Shown here: one piece after another, positions 39,842 to 48,976 of the stretch
Position numbering within the stretch: position 1 is the first letter of the stretch
How the letters are laid out: the number at the start of each line of letters is the position of its first letter
The notes under the pieces: model-generated
Databases searched by the model: none
What the model was told of the DNA's origin: nothing
The model's input: the letters and a program-made list of their open reading frames with translations, nothing else
Assembly (NCBI RefSeq): GCF_000411255.1
Contig: NZ_KE150413.1
Span: 1,094,999 to 1,158,998, forward strand
Reading direction: 5' to 3'
Length of the DNA stretch: 64,000 nucleotides
From: Paenibacillus sp. HGH0039
GTDB lineage: Bacteria; Bacillota; Bacilli; Paenibacillales; NBRC-103111
Made by a program: the position numbers and the translations under genes

Positions 39842-39925
39842 GGCAGGGTTCCGGAATTGCGGGAAATCGGATGCCCGTGGCACAATGATAGTGGATGAAA
39901 TAAGGCTTGCAGGGAGTAGAGGATT

Positions 39926-41062
39926 ATGAATCAGATTGGAAATCAACAAATGTTGCGGGAGATCAACAAGTCTCTGCTGCTGAATAATATTTATGAGCAG
40001 GGTCCGATTTCGAGAGTGGATTTGGCCCGGAAAACAAGACTAAGCCCGACGACGGTTTCCGTCCTGATGGAAGAAGCGATCCGCGAAGGACTGGTGCGCG
40101 AAACAGGCACGGCCGGCTCGGGTGTCGGCAGGCGCATGACGCTTCTCGACATCAACGCGGCCGGCGGCTGCGTGCTTGGCGTAGACCTGTCCAACGCCCC
40201 GGCCCGCTGCGTTCTGCTGGACCTGCGGGGCAATTTGCTCGCCTCGCAGCCTCTGCAGCCGGCGCAGCCTCTCTTTGGGCCGGAAGCGATGTGCAGCGAG
40301 CTTCCCCAGCTCATCCGCGCCTTTCTGGAGGAGCAGGAGACGCCGCTTGCCACCATCCGGTGGATGGGCGTGTCGATTCCGGGGCGGATTGACGAGAAGC
40401 GCGAGAACGTCGTAAATTCGACCGTACTGGGCCTGGAGAACTTCCCGCTGAGAACGAAGCTTTACGAGGAGTTCAACATTCCGATGCATCTGGTGAACGA
40501 TCTGGATGCCGCGGGTTTCGCCGAACGTTTTAACGGAACGGCCAAAGGTCTCCAGACGATCGTCTACATCCTCATCGACTATGGAATCGGCGCGGGTCTT
40601 GTGCTGAACAACCAAATCTACCGCGGCCGCCATGATCGTGCGGGACGTATCCGCGAGTTCAGCCGGTTCAGCACGGCGAATCTGTCCAAGCGTCTGCTGG
40701 AGACGTACCCGGACACCTTCGGCGATGTGAGAGACGAAGAGCCGCTCGTCGTCCGCCGTTTCGTGGACTTGGGCATGCAGGGAGCGGAGCCCTTCGCGGG
40801 AGAGCTGGAGGAGATCATCGAGACGATCGCCTCCTACTGCGGGCACGTCTTGCAGCTGCTCAGCCCCGAGCAGCTCATTCTGGGCGGCTGGATAGGCGAG
40901 AGCGAGCCGTTCTTCAAGCGGCTTGCGGAGCGTATCCAAAGCCGCGAGCAGGCGATCGTGCCGACGCCTGTCCACTCGCCCCGGTGGAAGGAGTACGGCG
41001 CCTCCATCGGCGCCGCTACGATCGGCCTCCACCGGATGTTCAAGTCGCGGACCATGAGCTGA
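39926..41062 (+). CDS. ROK family transcriptional regulator
   Basis: This 378-residue protein has an N-terminal winged helix-turn-helix (residues about 10-60, GPISRVDLARKTRLSPTTVSVLMEEAIREGLV) and a C-terminal ROK sugar-kinase-like domain (LGVDLS, VNDLDAAGFAERF, DYGIGAGLVLN, GRHDRAGRIREF). It lacks the usual ROK zinc motif CxCGxxGC, seen in NagC and Mlc, so the sensor domain is atypical. It probably controls the adjacent sugar genes. Confidence 0.85.
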   Translation: MNQIGNQQMLREINKSLLLNNIYEQGPISRVDLARKTRLSPTTVSVLMEEAIREGLVRETGTAGSGVGRRMTLLDINAAGGCVLGVDLSNAPARCVLLDLRGNLLASQPLQPAQPLFGPEAMCSELPQLIRAFLEEQETPLATIRWMGVSIPGRIDEKRENVVNSTVLGLENFPLRTKLYEEFNIPMHLVNDLDAAGFAERFNGTAKGLQTIVYILIDYGIGAGLVLNNQIYRGRHDRAGRIREFSRFSTANLSKRLLETYPDTFGDVRDEEPLVVRRFVDLGMQGAEPFAGELEEIIETIASYCGHVLQLLSPEQLILGGWIGESEPFFKRLAERIQSREQAIVPTPVHSPRWKEYGASIGAATIGLHRMFKSRTMS

Positions 41063-41073
41063 CGGCAAAGACC

Positions 41074-41125
41074 GCAAAAAAACCTCGTGCAGAATGAACG
41101 TAACATTCTGCGCGAGGTTTTTTGC
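41074..41125. terminator. Shared strong terminator between ROK and nagA
   Basis: GCAAAAAAACCTCG and GCAGAATG pair with their complements across a 7-base loop, with T runs on both strands. Confidence 0.93.
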
Positions 41126-41142
41126 GCTTATGGACGGAAGGC

Positions 41143-42339
41143 TTAAGCTTCCGTCACGAGGGAAAGTTCGCGTCCGAGCACCCAGGCGCGTTCGAGATCC
41201 AGCGACGGGCTGACGAGCAGGAAGTCCGCTTGTTTGCCGCGTGCGATGGAGCCCATGCGGTCCGCTACGCCCATCTGGCGGGCAGGGTTGCCGCTGGCGT
41301 ATTCGCTGGCCTGCTGCACGCTGACGCCGATTTTGTTGACCATGAATTTGAAGGCGTCGATCATGGTCAGCGTGCTTCCGGCCAGGCTTCCGCCTTCTTT
41401 CAGGCGGCAGATGCCGTCCTTCATGATCACGTCGAGTCCGCCCAGCTTGTAATCGCCGTCTTCCAGGCCGGCCGCGGAAATCGCATCGGTGATCATGATG
41501 AGGTTATGCTGCTTCTTCGTCTGCGTCAGCAGCTGGACGCCGGCCGGATGCACATGCACGCCGTCGGCGATAATTTCCGCATGAATCCGCGGATCGGTCA
41601 GCACGGCGCCCGCCGTGCCGGGATTCCGGTGGTGCAGGGGAGTCATGGCGTTGAACGTATGAACGGCATGGCTCAAGCCGTGTTCAACCGCGCGTTCGAT
41701 CGTCTCGTAGTCGGCATCCGTATGGCCTGCGGCCGCAACGATTCCGTGATCGCTGAGCCACTGGATGACGTCCATGGCTCCTTCCCGTTCGGGCGCGAGC
41801 GTCATCATTTTGACCAGGCCGGGGAAGCGGGCATGCCAATCTTCAAGCCACTCGGATGTCGGCAGGGAGATGAATTCCGGGTTCTGGGCGCCGCTCCATT
41901 TCGGAGAAATGAACGGGCCTTCCAGATGTACCCCGATCAACTGGGCATACGGCATTCCGCCGCGGATATAAGCGTCTGTGGCGGTAATAACCGCATCCAG
42001 CGCTTCGCGGGAGGCCGTGACGGATGTGGCGAGCATCGCTGTCGTGCCTTTGGTGCTGTGGAAACGGGTGATCGTTTCCAGGGACTCGGCGGAAGCGTCC
42101 ATGAAGTCGGCTCCGAAGCCGCCGTGAACATGCACGTCGATAAAGCCCGGCAGCAGCCAGCTTCCTTGCGCGTCTACGGCGCCCGTTAAATCAAGCTCCG
42201 CAAGTTCATGCGCCTTGTAGATGCGTTCGATGCGGCCGTCTACGGCGAGCAGCGCGCCGTTGTCGACGACTGTATTTTCCGTCACGATCCGGGCGTTAAC
42301 GATTAATATGCGCTCCTGCGCGGAAGTGGACCGGCTCAT
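41143..42339 (-). CDS. nagA: N-acetylglucosamine-6-phosphate deacetylase
   Basis: This 398-residue enzyme deacetylates GlcNAc-6-phosphate to glucosamine-6-phosphate. Motifs include HVHGGFGADFMD, HLEGPF, AAGHTDADYE, HTFNAMTPLHHRNPG and ITDAISAAG with the catalytic Asp. The ATG at 42339 overlaps the nagB stop by ATGA, which supports it over a longer frame. It is the last gene of murR-like/nagB/nagA and supplies substrate to NagB. Confidence 0.95.
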   Translation of the reverse strand: MSRSTSAQERILIVNARIVTENTVVDNGALLAVDGRIERIYKAHELAELDLTGAVDAQGSWLLPGFIDVHVHGGFGADFMDASAESLETITRFHSTKGTTAMLATSVTASREALDAVITATDAYIRGGMPYAQLIGVHLEGPFISPKWSGAQNPEFISLPTSEWLEDWHARFPGLVKMMTLAPEREGAMDVIQWLSDHGIVAAAGHTDADYETIERAVEHGLSHAVHTFNAMTPLHHRNPGTAGAVLTDPRIHAEIIADGVHVHPAGVQLLTQTKKQHNLIMITDAISAAGLEDGDYKLGGLDVIMKDGICRLKEGGSLAGSTLTMIDAFKFMVNKIGVSVQQASEYASGNPARQMGVADRMGSIARGKQADFLLVSPSLDLERAWVLGRELSLVTEA

Positions 42340-43064
42340 ACAAAATTCCTCCCTGCTTCGGAATCGAGCAGAACGATCAGATGCGGGTGTGTCTGCAGCA
42401 GGCTTGCCGGACACTGGGTCGTAATCGGGCCGGTCAGGGCACGGTGTACGATATCCGCTTTGTCGGCGCCGCGGACAACGAGAAGAATCGTTCTGGCTTT
42501 AAGAATCGTTCCTACCCCCATCGTGAGAGCGTGCGTCGGAACGTCATTAATGGAAGGGAAGAAGCGTGCGTTGGCTTCGCGTGTTTTGTGATCGAGTTCG
42601 ACCAGGTGAGTGCCGCCATGAAGCTCGTCCGCCGGCTCATTGAAGCCGATGTGGCCGTTGTGGCCGAGACCGAGAATCTGCAGGTCCACTTGTTTGATCT
42701 CGTCCAGTTCGCCATTATAACGCGCGCATTCTTCCTGAAGGTCGGAGGCGTTGCCGTTCGGAATGCGGGTGCGCTCCGGCTGCACATCGATATGGCGGAA
42801 CAAATGCTCGTTCATGTACGTACGGTAGCTTTCGGCATGACCGTCGGGAAGTCCCACATACTCGTCCAGATTGTACGTGCGTACGTTTTTAAAGCTCACG
42901 CGTCCCTTGTTGTAAGCTTTTACGATTTCTTCGTAAATGCCGATCGGCGTGCTTCCCGTAGCGAGACCGAGAACCGCATCGGGCTTCGTCTGGACAAGAG
43001 CGGTAATAATCCCCGCGCCCGCCTCGTTTAATTCCTGCTGATTTTCAAACTTGTGAATAATCAT
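42336..43064 (-). CDS. nagB: Glucosamine-6-phosphate deaminase
   Basis: This 242-residue enzyme converts glucosamine-6-phosphate to fructose-6-phosphate and ammonia. It shows LGLATGSTPIGIYE, TYNLDEYVGL with the catalytic Asp, and GLGHNGHIGFNEP with the catalytic His. Length equals that of the short Bacillus NagB. A GGGAG site overlaps the end of the regulator gene upstream. Confidence 0.96.
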   Translation of the reverse strand: MIIHKFENQQELNEAGAGIITALVQTKPDAVLGLATGSTPIGIYEEIVKAYNKGRVSFKNVRTYNLDEYVGLPDGHAESYRTYMNEHLFRHIDVQPERTRIPNGNASDLQEECARYNGELDEIKQVDLQILGLGHNGHIGFNEPADELHGGTHLVELDHKTREANARFFPSINDVPTHALTMGVGTILKARTILLVVRGADKADIVHRALTGPITTQCPASLLQTHPHLIVLLDSEAGRNFV

Positions 43065-43067
43065 GGT

Positions 43068-43937
43068 TTACTCTCTCCCTTTGCTTCGGTATTTGCGGAC
43101 CATGTGGTAGGTCCGTTCCAAACGGGTGACATGTTCGTCGAACCGGTCGCTGACCAGGCTCGTAAACAAAATGTCTATCACATGAAGCTGTGCGATCCGG
43201 GACGCCATATCTCCGCGGCGCATGCCTTCCTCCAGCGTAGAGGCGAACAGCTTGATGTCCGAAAGATCCGCCAGGGGATTGGAGCCGTATTTGGTCAGGC
43301 TGATCGTCGTGGCCCCCCGCTCTTTGGCGCAAAGCAGCGCCTGAATCGTTTCAGGCGTATCGCCGGAGTAGGAAACCGCGAAGGCGACGTCACCCGGCTG
43401 CAGGTTGGAAGCGGACGTGATCTGCATGTGAGGATCCGACCATGCGGTCGCGTACCTCCCGATCCGCACCAGCTTCTGGTGGAAGTCGAGCGCTACGACG
43501 CCCGAAGTGGCGACGCCGTAAAGATCGATCTGCCTCGCGCTCTGAAGCGCGTCGACCGCCGACTGGACCTGCTTCAGATCCAGAAGACGGGTCGTATCCG
43601 CAATAGAGCGCATATGGTTAGCTTCCATAGCCGACACGATTTTCTCCAGCGGATTCCCGGCGACGATATCTTGGTAAGACTGGCCGGCAGGCTGAGTGGC
43701 GAGCTCCGCGCCGAGCTGGAACTTGAAATCGGTGTATCCCTGGAAATGAAACGTCTTGCAAAAGCGGGAAATCGTAGCGGGACTCGTCTTCGACTGTTCC
43801 GCCAATTCCGTTATTCCCATGCGCACCACTTGACTGGAATGCTCGAGAATATAAATGGCGAGAACCTGTTCTTGGCGGTTCAGCCCGTGCTTCCGTTCTT
43901 CAATGGCCCGAAGAATGCTGGACATAGGATTCCGCAC
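43068..43937 (-). CDS. MurR/RpiR family transcriptional regulator
   Basis: This 289-residue protein has an N-terminal RpiR-type helix-turn-helix (about 20-75, VVRMGITELAEQSKTSPATISRFCKTFHFQGYTDFKFQLG) and a C-terminal SIS sugar-phosphate-binding domain (about 120-250, ATSGVVALDF, AVSYSGDTPET). It is first in the nag operon and likely senses an amino-sugar phosphate and controls nagBA. Confidence 0.92.
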   Translation of the reverse strand: MRNPMSSILRAIEERKHGLNRQEQVLAIYILEHSSQVVRMGITELAEQSKTSPATISRFCKTFHFQGYTDFKFQLGAELATQPAGQSYQDIVAGNPLEKIVSAMEANHMRSIADTTRLLDLKQVQSAVDALQSARQIDLYGVATSGVVALDFHQKLVRIGRYATAWSDPHMQITSASNLQPGDVAFAVSYSGDTPETIQALLCAKERGATTISLTKYGSNPLADLSDIKLFASTLEEGMRRGDMASRIAQLHVIDILFTSLVSDRFDEHVTRLERTYHMVRKYRSKGRE

Positions 43938-43957
43938 CTTTTTTGAAAAAAATTTTA

Positions 43958-44025
43958 GTGAAATCGTAGTTTATTAAGAAAAACATTTTCACATTCATTC
44001 TAAAATATTTTACCCTTAACATCAA
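43958..44025 (-). promoter_or_regulatory. nag operon promoter with GTGAAA half-sites
   Basis: On the minus strand, TTGATG (44020-44025) and TAGAAT (43997-44002) are 17 bases apart. Inverted half-sites GTGAAAAT (43985-43992) and ATTTCAC (43958-43964) lie downstream of the -10, a possible regulator binding region. Confidence 0.55.
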
Positions 44026-44080
44026 TAGGAAGTCCTAGTGAAAAGCGGACGAACACCGGAAAAATTTTCCGCGGACCAAG

Positions 44081-44109
44081 TTGACAAGCCCGGCACGGTT
44101 TGCCATTCT
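44081..44109 (+). promoter_or_regulatory. Possible promoter of the HAD gene
   Basis: A perfect TTGACA is followed by a weak CATTCT 17 bases later, 33 bases before the HAD start. Confidence 0.4.
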
Positions 44110-44142
44110 TAAAAGAAAACCTTTAGGATGTGGAGTCCAGCT

Positions 44143-44823
44143 ATGAATCAGTCCCCTACACCGCAAGCGATGCTTTTTGATTTGGATGGAACGCTCTTCA
44201 AAACGGAAACACTTCTTCTGCCGGCTTATCATGCGGCTTTCGACGCGCTTCGCCGCGAAGGAGTTTATGAAGGGCCGACGCCGTCTGACGAACGTATTCT
44301 CGGCGGGCTCGGCATGCTTCTCGAAGAAATCTGGGAGCGGGTTCTGCCCGATGTCCCGGCCGCGGTCCGCAGCCGCGCGGACGAGCTCCTGCTCGCCGAA
44401 CAGATGGACCGGCTGCTCCAGGGAGAAGGTACGCTCTACGATGGCGTCGAGGAAACGCTGCAGGCGCTTCATGCCCGCGGGATCCGGCTTTTCGTCGCGA
44501 GCAACGGTCTGGAGGATTATGTCCGGGAAGTGATCCGGATGAAGGGGCTGGCGCCTCTATTTACGGGGTTGTACAGTGCGGGCGAATACGCAACGAAGTC
44601 CAAAGTGGATCTTGTCAAATTGCTCCTGGAGCAGCACGGCTTACAAAGCGCCTGGATGGTAGGGGACCGCTCTTCCGATGTGGAAGCGGGTCACCGCAAC
44701 GGGCTTAAGGTGATCGGTTGCGATTATGCGGGTTTCCGTACCGAGCATGAGCTCGACGAAGCCGATGTCCGGATTACGGCATTTCCGGAGCTGCTCGGCC
44801 TTCTTCCCCGAGAGGAAAACTGA
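44143..44823 (+). CDS. HAD family phosphatase
   Basis: This 226-residue protein is a haloacid dehalogenase-like hydrolase with motif I LFDLDGTLF (nucleophile and acid Asp), motif II FVASNG, a conserved Lys in YATKSKVDL, and the motif IV aspartates in MVGDRSSDVEAG. A helical cap is inserted after motif I, as in the phosphoglycolate phosphatase/PgmB group. The ATG at 44143 is chosen because TGGAG lies 7 bases before it; one in-frame ATG is 5 codons upstream. The substrate is unknown. Confidence 0.88.
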   Translation: MNQSPTPQAMLFDLDGTLFKTETLLLPAYHAAFDALRREGVYEGPTPSDERILGGLGMLLEEIWERVLPDVPAAVRSRADELLLAEQMDRLLQGEGTLYDGVEETLQALHARGIRLFVASNGLEDYVREVIRMKGLAPLFTGLYSAGEYATKSKVDLVKLLLEQHGLQSAWMVGDRSSDVEAGHRNGLKVIGCDYAGFRTEHELDEADVRITAFPELLGLLPREEN

Positions 44824-44857
44824 TCAGACAAGCCGTCTTTAAACAACTGAATAAAGA

Positions 44858-44899
44858 AAATCCTCGGCGGGACAAGTTTGTCCACTGCCGGGGATTTTT
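44858..44899 (+). terminator. Terminator after the HAD gene
   Basis: AAATCC-CGGC pairs with GCCG-GGATTT around a loop with an inner GGACAA/TTGTCC pairing, followed by five T residues. Confidence 0.85.
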
Positions 44900-45143
44900 G
44901 TTTCTAGGCAGAAGTTATTCGGTATATATAGGGTAGGCCATCACGCGTTTCCCTATTTATTTTTTACGTAAAATTGACCGGACGCAGCATGGCCGTTGAC
45001 GTTTCTCGGGTATGCTGGTACGACAGGAAGAGCGGCTGCTTGAACGGAATTTCTTATCAATCCTTAAGAAATGAAACCTTTTTAATCCGGCCTGCGTTAA
45101 AGGGACAGGAAGAATACGGTAAAGCTGGAGGAGGAAGAAGAGC
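44900..45143. other. Intergenic region upstream of the first GT39 gene
   Basis: Two TTGAC sequences occur (near 44977 and 44997) but no good -10 box lies at the right distance. No gene is evident. Confidence 0.4.
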
Positions 45144-46409
45144 GTGGGTGCATCCCGGTTATGGAAAAAAATGCTGATTGTGTTCGTTCTGGCTTTTGCG
45201 CTCGGCCTGAGGCTATTCTACGTACTGGGAGAACAATACGAGCCTGTGGAATACGATCAAAAGAACTATACGACGATGGCGGTACAAATGCTTGAAAAAG
45301 GGATTTACGGCTACAACGAGGCCAAATCCAACACGTTAGTGACTCCCGGCTTTCCCGTATTTCTGGCGGCGATTCTGGCCGTATTCGGATACACGGATAT
45401 AGAACGCACGTTTATGGTGGTACGGGTTTTACAGGTTTTTATCTCGCTCGGGGCCATCTGGTATATCTACAAGATCGGGCTGAGGCTTTTCAACCGGACG
45501 ACCGGCCTGATTGCGGCGTTTTTCGCTTCCGTATACGGAACCTTCATTGTCGTGAATTCGTTGATCCTGACGGAGGTCATATTCCTGACGTCGTTTATGG
45601 CGCTCATTTATTATCAGATCAAAATCGTACAGGAAAACCGTACCAGGGATCATCTCCTTGCCGGACTGCTCCTTGCCTTGGCCGTTCTGATCCGCCCGAA
45701 TACGCTGGTGGTGGCGCCGGTTCCTTATGTTTTCCTGTGGTTTCAGCACAAGAAGCCCTATTTTAAAGAAATCAGCTTCGGGGTCCTCGCTTTTGCGCTG
45801 GGGATGCTTCCTTGGTGGATACGCAATGCGATCACCTTTCACGAAATTATTTTCATTTCCAAAGGAGGAGCGGGAAATCCCCTGCTAGGCGGAACCGATC
45901 CTTATTACCGGGGAACGCTGGACTGGAGCAAAATCGACTTCAACAACCAACAGGGAGAGGCGATAAAACGCATCAAAGAAGGGCTGCAGACCGATCCGGC
46001 CCTCTGGATTCGCTGGTTTACGGTGGGCAAAATGAAAGAGATGTTTCTGAACAAGCTGTACATAGGAGATTACGGCTCCTCGGTGCCTGCCTGGTATGCG
46101 CCCTGGATTCCAAGGTTTCACAAGTTTCTGGTCTATGCGGGAATGGGAGGCTCCCTGATCGCCTTCTTTATCCATAAAAGCTACCGGTACCTGATCACCG
46201 TTTTTCTTATCCTGCTGGGGACGCAGCTTATGTTTATCCCGGAAGCGCGTTACACGATCGGCATGATGCCGTTTCTTATGCTGATTATTTCCGCGCTGCT
46301 GGTTCAGGCGGTTTCCTATGCGGTAGGGCTTGTCCGTGGCCGCAACAAGACGGGAGGCGGAGTCCGGAAGGATGTCCGTTCGGAAACGGACGGAAGTAAG
46401 GCTGTCTGA
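45144..46409 (+). CDS. GT39-family membrane glycosyltransferase
   Basis: This 421-residue protein has about ten hydrophobic helices and the pattern of the dolichyl-phosphate-mannose-type (GT39/ArnT-like) family: an acidic first loop, YEPVEYDQKNYTTMAVQMLEKG, with catalytic acidic residues, followed by TPGFPVFLAAIL. It should move a sugar from a polyprenyl phosphate donor onto a surface acceptor. The start is a GTG after GGAGGAGG. It has a homologue at 50484, and probably belongs with the glycosyltransferase genes there despite yuaFG in between. Confidence 0.85.
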   Translation: MGASRLWKKMLIVFVLAFALGLRLFYVLGEQYEPVEYDQKNYTTMAVQMLEKGIYGYNEAKSNTLVTPGFPVFLAAILAVFGYTDIERTFMVVRVLQVFISLGAIWYIYKIGLRLFNRTTGLIAAFFASVYGTFIVVNSLILTEVIFLTSFMALIYYQIKIVQENRTRDHLLAGLLLALAVLIRPNTLVVAPVPYVFLWFQHKKPYFKEISFGVLAFALGMLPWWIRNAITFHEIIFISKGGAGNPLLGGTDPYYRGTLDWSKIDFNNQQGEAIKRIKEGLQTDPALWIRWFTVGKMKEMFLNKLYIGDYGSSVPAWYAPWIPRFHKFLVYAGMGGSLIAFFIHKSYRYLITVFLILLGTQLMFIPEARYTIGMMPFLMLIISALLVQAVSYAVGLVRGRNKTGGGVRKDVRSETDGSKAV

Positions 46410-46502
46410 GGCGGTGTTGCTGTCAAGCGAAAAGCCAGGCGGCGAACTGCGGAGGATCATGCCGGGATTACGGTTCGTATCTTCTGCCGGAAAAAGAAAA
46501 TA

Positions 46503-46529
46503 AAAAAGCACTCGCATGGAGTGCTTTTT
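46503..46529. terminator. Shared terminator between GT39 and the flotillin gene
   Basis: AAAAAGCACTC and GAGTGCTTTTT are a perfect inverted repeat with a short loop, working in both directions. Confidence 0.92.
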
Positions 46530-46592
46530 CATTACCTTGGGAGGGTGGAAGTTCTCCGCCCTCCATGTTGATTGATTCCGGCCGGGGGACGA

Positions 46593-48155
46593 TCAGGCCT
46601 CGTCCGGTTCGTCTTCCTTGGCGGCGGCGATGGCCCCGGCTGCGGATGCGGGTTCCAGCTCCGCGGTCAGGGGCGCGGGCTTCGCTGCCGGCTTGGCGCT
46701 CCTCGACGTCAGCCCTTTGATAAGCCCCTCGACGTCGATTCCGGAGACGTTCTTGAGCATCTCGGGCGCGGTAGCCATCAGCGAGGTGACGTAGTTGCTG
46801 ATGCGCGCGGCCCCTTCGCCGTGGCCCGTATCGACAACGGTCAGCTTGTCGATGCCTTTGATCGGTTCGGCGACCTTGCCGGCCAGCTCCGGAAGCATTT
46901 TGACGATGATGTCCAGCACGGCCGCTTCGCCGAACTTCTCGAACGCCTCGGCGAGCCGCTGCTTCGCTTCGGCCTCGGCCAGACCGCGCAGCCGGATGAC
47001 GTCGGCTTCGGCCGTACCGCGGGCCCGCTCGGCATCGGCAAGGGCCAGACCGTCAAGCCGCTTCTGCTCGGCCATCGCTTTGGCCTCCGCTTCGATGCGG
47101 AACTGGAGCGCTTCCGCTTCGAGCATTTTGCGCGACTTCTCGGCTTCGGCGGCCTGCACGACCGAATACCGGTCCGCGTCGGCTTTCTTCTTCACCTCGG
47201 CGTCGTACTGCTTCTCGCGGCGCAAAATCTCTTTGGTTTCGAGGTCGATTTCGCGCTCTTTCCGCACGAGTTCCACGCGCATCTGCTCCTCGACTACGCT
47301 TTGCTTGGAGCGCGCTTCCTGGATGTGGTAAGCCTGATCGGCTTCGGCCTTGGCCATATCCTGGTCTTTCTTGAAGGCCGCGACCTTCAGTTCCTTCTCC
47401 TTGCTGGCCTCGGCGATGTTCGTATCCCGCAGAAGCTCGGCTTTCTGCCCTTCTTCCTCGGCTTTCGCCTTCTGGATACGGGCGTCCCGCACGGCTTCCG
47501 CTTCGGCGATATCCGCATCGCGCTTTACGGCCGCGATTCTCGGTTTCCCGAGGGCATCGAGGTAGCCGTGCTTGTCGCGGACGTCTTTGATCGTGAAGGA
47601 GACGATCTGCAGGCCCATTTTTTTGAGGTCCCGCGCCGCAACGCCCTGAACTTCCTGGGCAAACCGGTCCCGGTTGCGGTATACTTCCTCGACCGTCATG
47701 GAGCCGAGGATAGCCCGTAGGTGGCCTTCGAGGACCTCCTGGGCTTCGCTTTTCAGCGCTTCGGTCGGTTTGCCGAGAAACTGCTCGGCCGCGGTCGCCA
47801 CATCTTCGACGGAACCGCCGATTTTAATGATGGCGACGGCGTCTGTCATAACCGGCACTCCCTGCTCGGTGTACACTTCCGGCGTCATAACGTCCAGCTT
47901 GTGGGAGAGCAGGGAAAGGAACTGGGACTGCTGGAAGATCGGCAGAATAAACGCCCCGCCGCCGCGCACGATTTTCATTTTGCGGCCGGAATCGTCGATG
48001 CTGACATTTTTGCTCCCGAGAAAAGAGCCTGTGACGATCATCGCCTCATCGGGACTGACCGTTTTGTAGCGGGCCCAGAAGGCAATACCGAGAATGAGAA
48101 TGACGCCGACTACGATACCGGGGATGAGCAGTACATCTGTGTTCAACATGGGCAA
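46593..48155 (-). CDS. floT: Flotillin (FloT/YuaG)
   Basis: This 520-residue protein organises functional membrane microdomains. It begins with one hydrophobic anchor (residues 8-28), then an SPFH domain (about 30-250). A long Glu/Ala/Lys-rich coiled coil follows (about 200-430, with AEAEAVRDARIQKAKAEEEGQKAELLRDTNIAEA) before the flotillin C-terminal region. It is the second gene after yuaF, matching the B. subtilis yuaFG order. Confidence 0.95.
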   Translation of the reverse strand: MPMLNTDVLLIPGIVVGVILILGIAFWARYKTVSPDEAMIVTGSFLGSKNVSIDDSGRKMKIVRGGGAFILPIFQQSQFLSLLSHKLDVMTPEVYTEQGVPVMTDAVAIIKIGGSVEDVATAAEQFLGKPTEALKSEAQEVLEGHLRAILGSMTVEEVYRNRDRFAQEVQGVAARDLKKMGLQIVSFTIKDVRDKHGYLDALGKPRIAAVKRDADIAEAEAVRDARIQKAKAEEEGQKAELLRDTNIAEASKEKELKVAAFKKDQDMAKAEADQAYHIQEARSKQSVVEEQMRVELVRKEREIDLETKEILRREKQYDAEVKKKADADRYSVVQAAEAEKSRKMLEAEALQFRIEAEAKAMAEQKRLDGLALADAERARGTAEADVIRLRGLAEAEAKQRLAEAFEKFGEAAVLDIIVKMLPELAGKVAEPIKGIDKLTVVDTGHGEGAARISNYVTSLMATAPEMLKNVSGIDVEGLIKGLTSRSAKPAAKPAPLTAELEPASAAGAIAAAKEDEPDEA

Positions 48156-48170
48156 AACTCCTTTGCTTGG

Positions 48171-48707
48171 TTAGTTAAGAGGATCGGAATCCAGCGGGGA
48201 GACGAGCAGCACGCTGTTCTTAACCTCCACGACGACCACACGGAGGTGGCCCGGGATACTCCGTCCGTCAAAGCTTTCCGCGATCTGATTGGTCACTCCG
48301 CCGCCGGTCCGCACCATGACCTCACCGTAGCCCGAGGCGGGCACGGGCACGGTGACTTCACCGATTTTGCCGACCAGCTCCTGCAGCGAGAAGGCGACCG
48401 AATTTTCGCTGTTTTCCATCGGTTTGACGTAGACGAGGTACACGAGGACGGATAAAACGGCGGCTATCAGCAGAGAAAGCCCTCCGCTCTGCCAGGAAGT
48501 GAGTTCCGTGTACCTGGAGAGCAGAATGCCGGCCCCTCCGAAGGTTGTAATTCCCCCGACGAGAACCGCCGGCTGCAGGAATGGCAGGTGGTGTCCGGAG
48601 GCGGAGTCGAGCATACCCGAGAGATGGCCGAGAACTTCGCCGAAAATGAGGGTAGCCAAGGCAAAAAGAATGCCGGCTATAAAAAGGCCCCAATACCAGG
48701 ATTCCAT
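48171..48707 (-). CDS. yuaF: NfeD-like membrane protein (YuaF)
   Basis: This 178-residue protein has membrane helices near residues 5-27 and 45-95 and a C-terminal OB-fold-like NfeD domain (LVGKIGEVTVPVPASGYGEVMV, SIPGHLRVVVVEVKNSVLLVSPL). NfeD proteins pair with flotillins. It is the first gene of the yuaFG operon, with GGGAGGG before the ATG. A sigma-W-like promoter lies upstream. Confidence 0.9.
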   Translation of the reverse strand: MESWYWGLFIAGILFALATLIFGEVLGHLSGMLDSASGHHLPFLQPAVLVGGITTFGGAGILLSRYTELTSWQSGGLSLLIAAVLSVLVYLVYVKPMENSENSVAFSLQELVGKIGEVTVPVPASGYGEVMVRTGGGVTNQIAESFDGRSIPGHLRVVVVEVKNSVLLVSPLDSDPLN

Positions 48708-48751
48708 GTCGTCCCTCCCTTATCAAATACTGGATATTGGTTATGGGATTC

Positions 48752-48779
48752 TATACGGGCAAGGCGGAGAAGGGTTTCG
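48752..48779 (-). promoter_or_regulatory. Sigma-W-type ECF promoter of yuaFG
   Basis: On the minus strand, CGAAAC and CGTATA are separated by 16 bases, which is the sigma-W layout (TGAAAC-N16-CGTA). It is 45 bases before yuaF, and B. subtilis yuaFG is known to be sigma-W dependent. Confidence 0.75.
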
Positions 48780-48976
48780 GTCCGGAATTAACGGGGTTAA
48801 TGATTCAGGTGTTGTCCTTTCCAGCAGGAGGGATATCCTTTATACTGAATAGAGCTGATTTTGAACAGAATGATCGGGATGTTAAACCGTAGAGATTTCA
48901 ATTTAACCGACTGCATAAAATAAATGAACAGCTGGACAAGGTGATTGAAAAGCAATGAAGGAGGAAGCAAGAGGTT

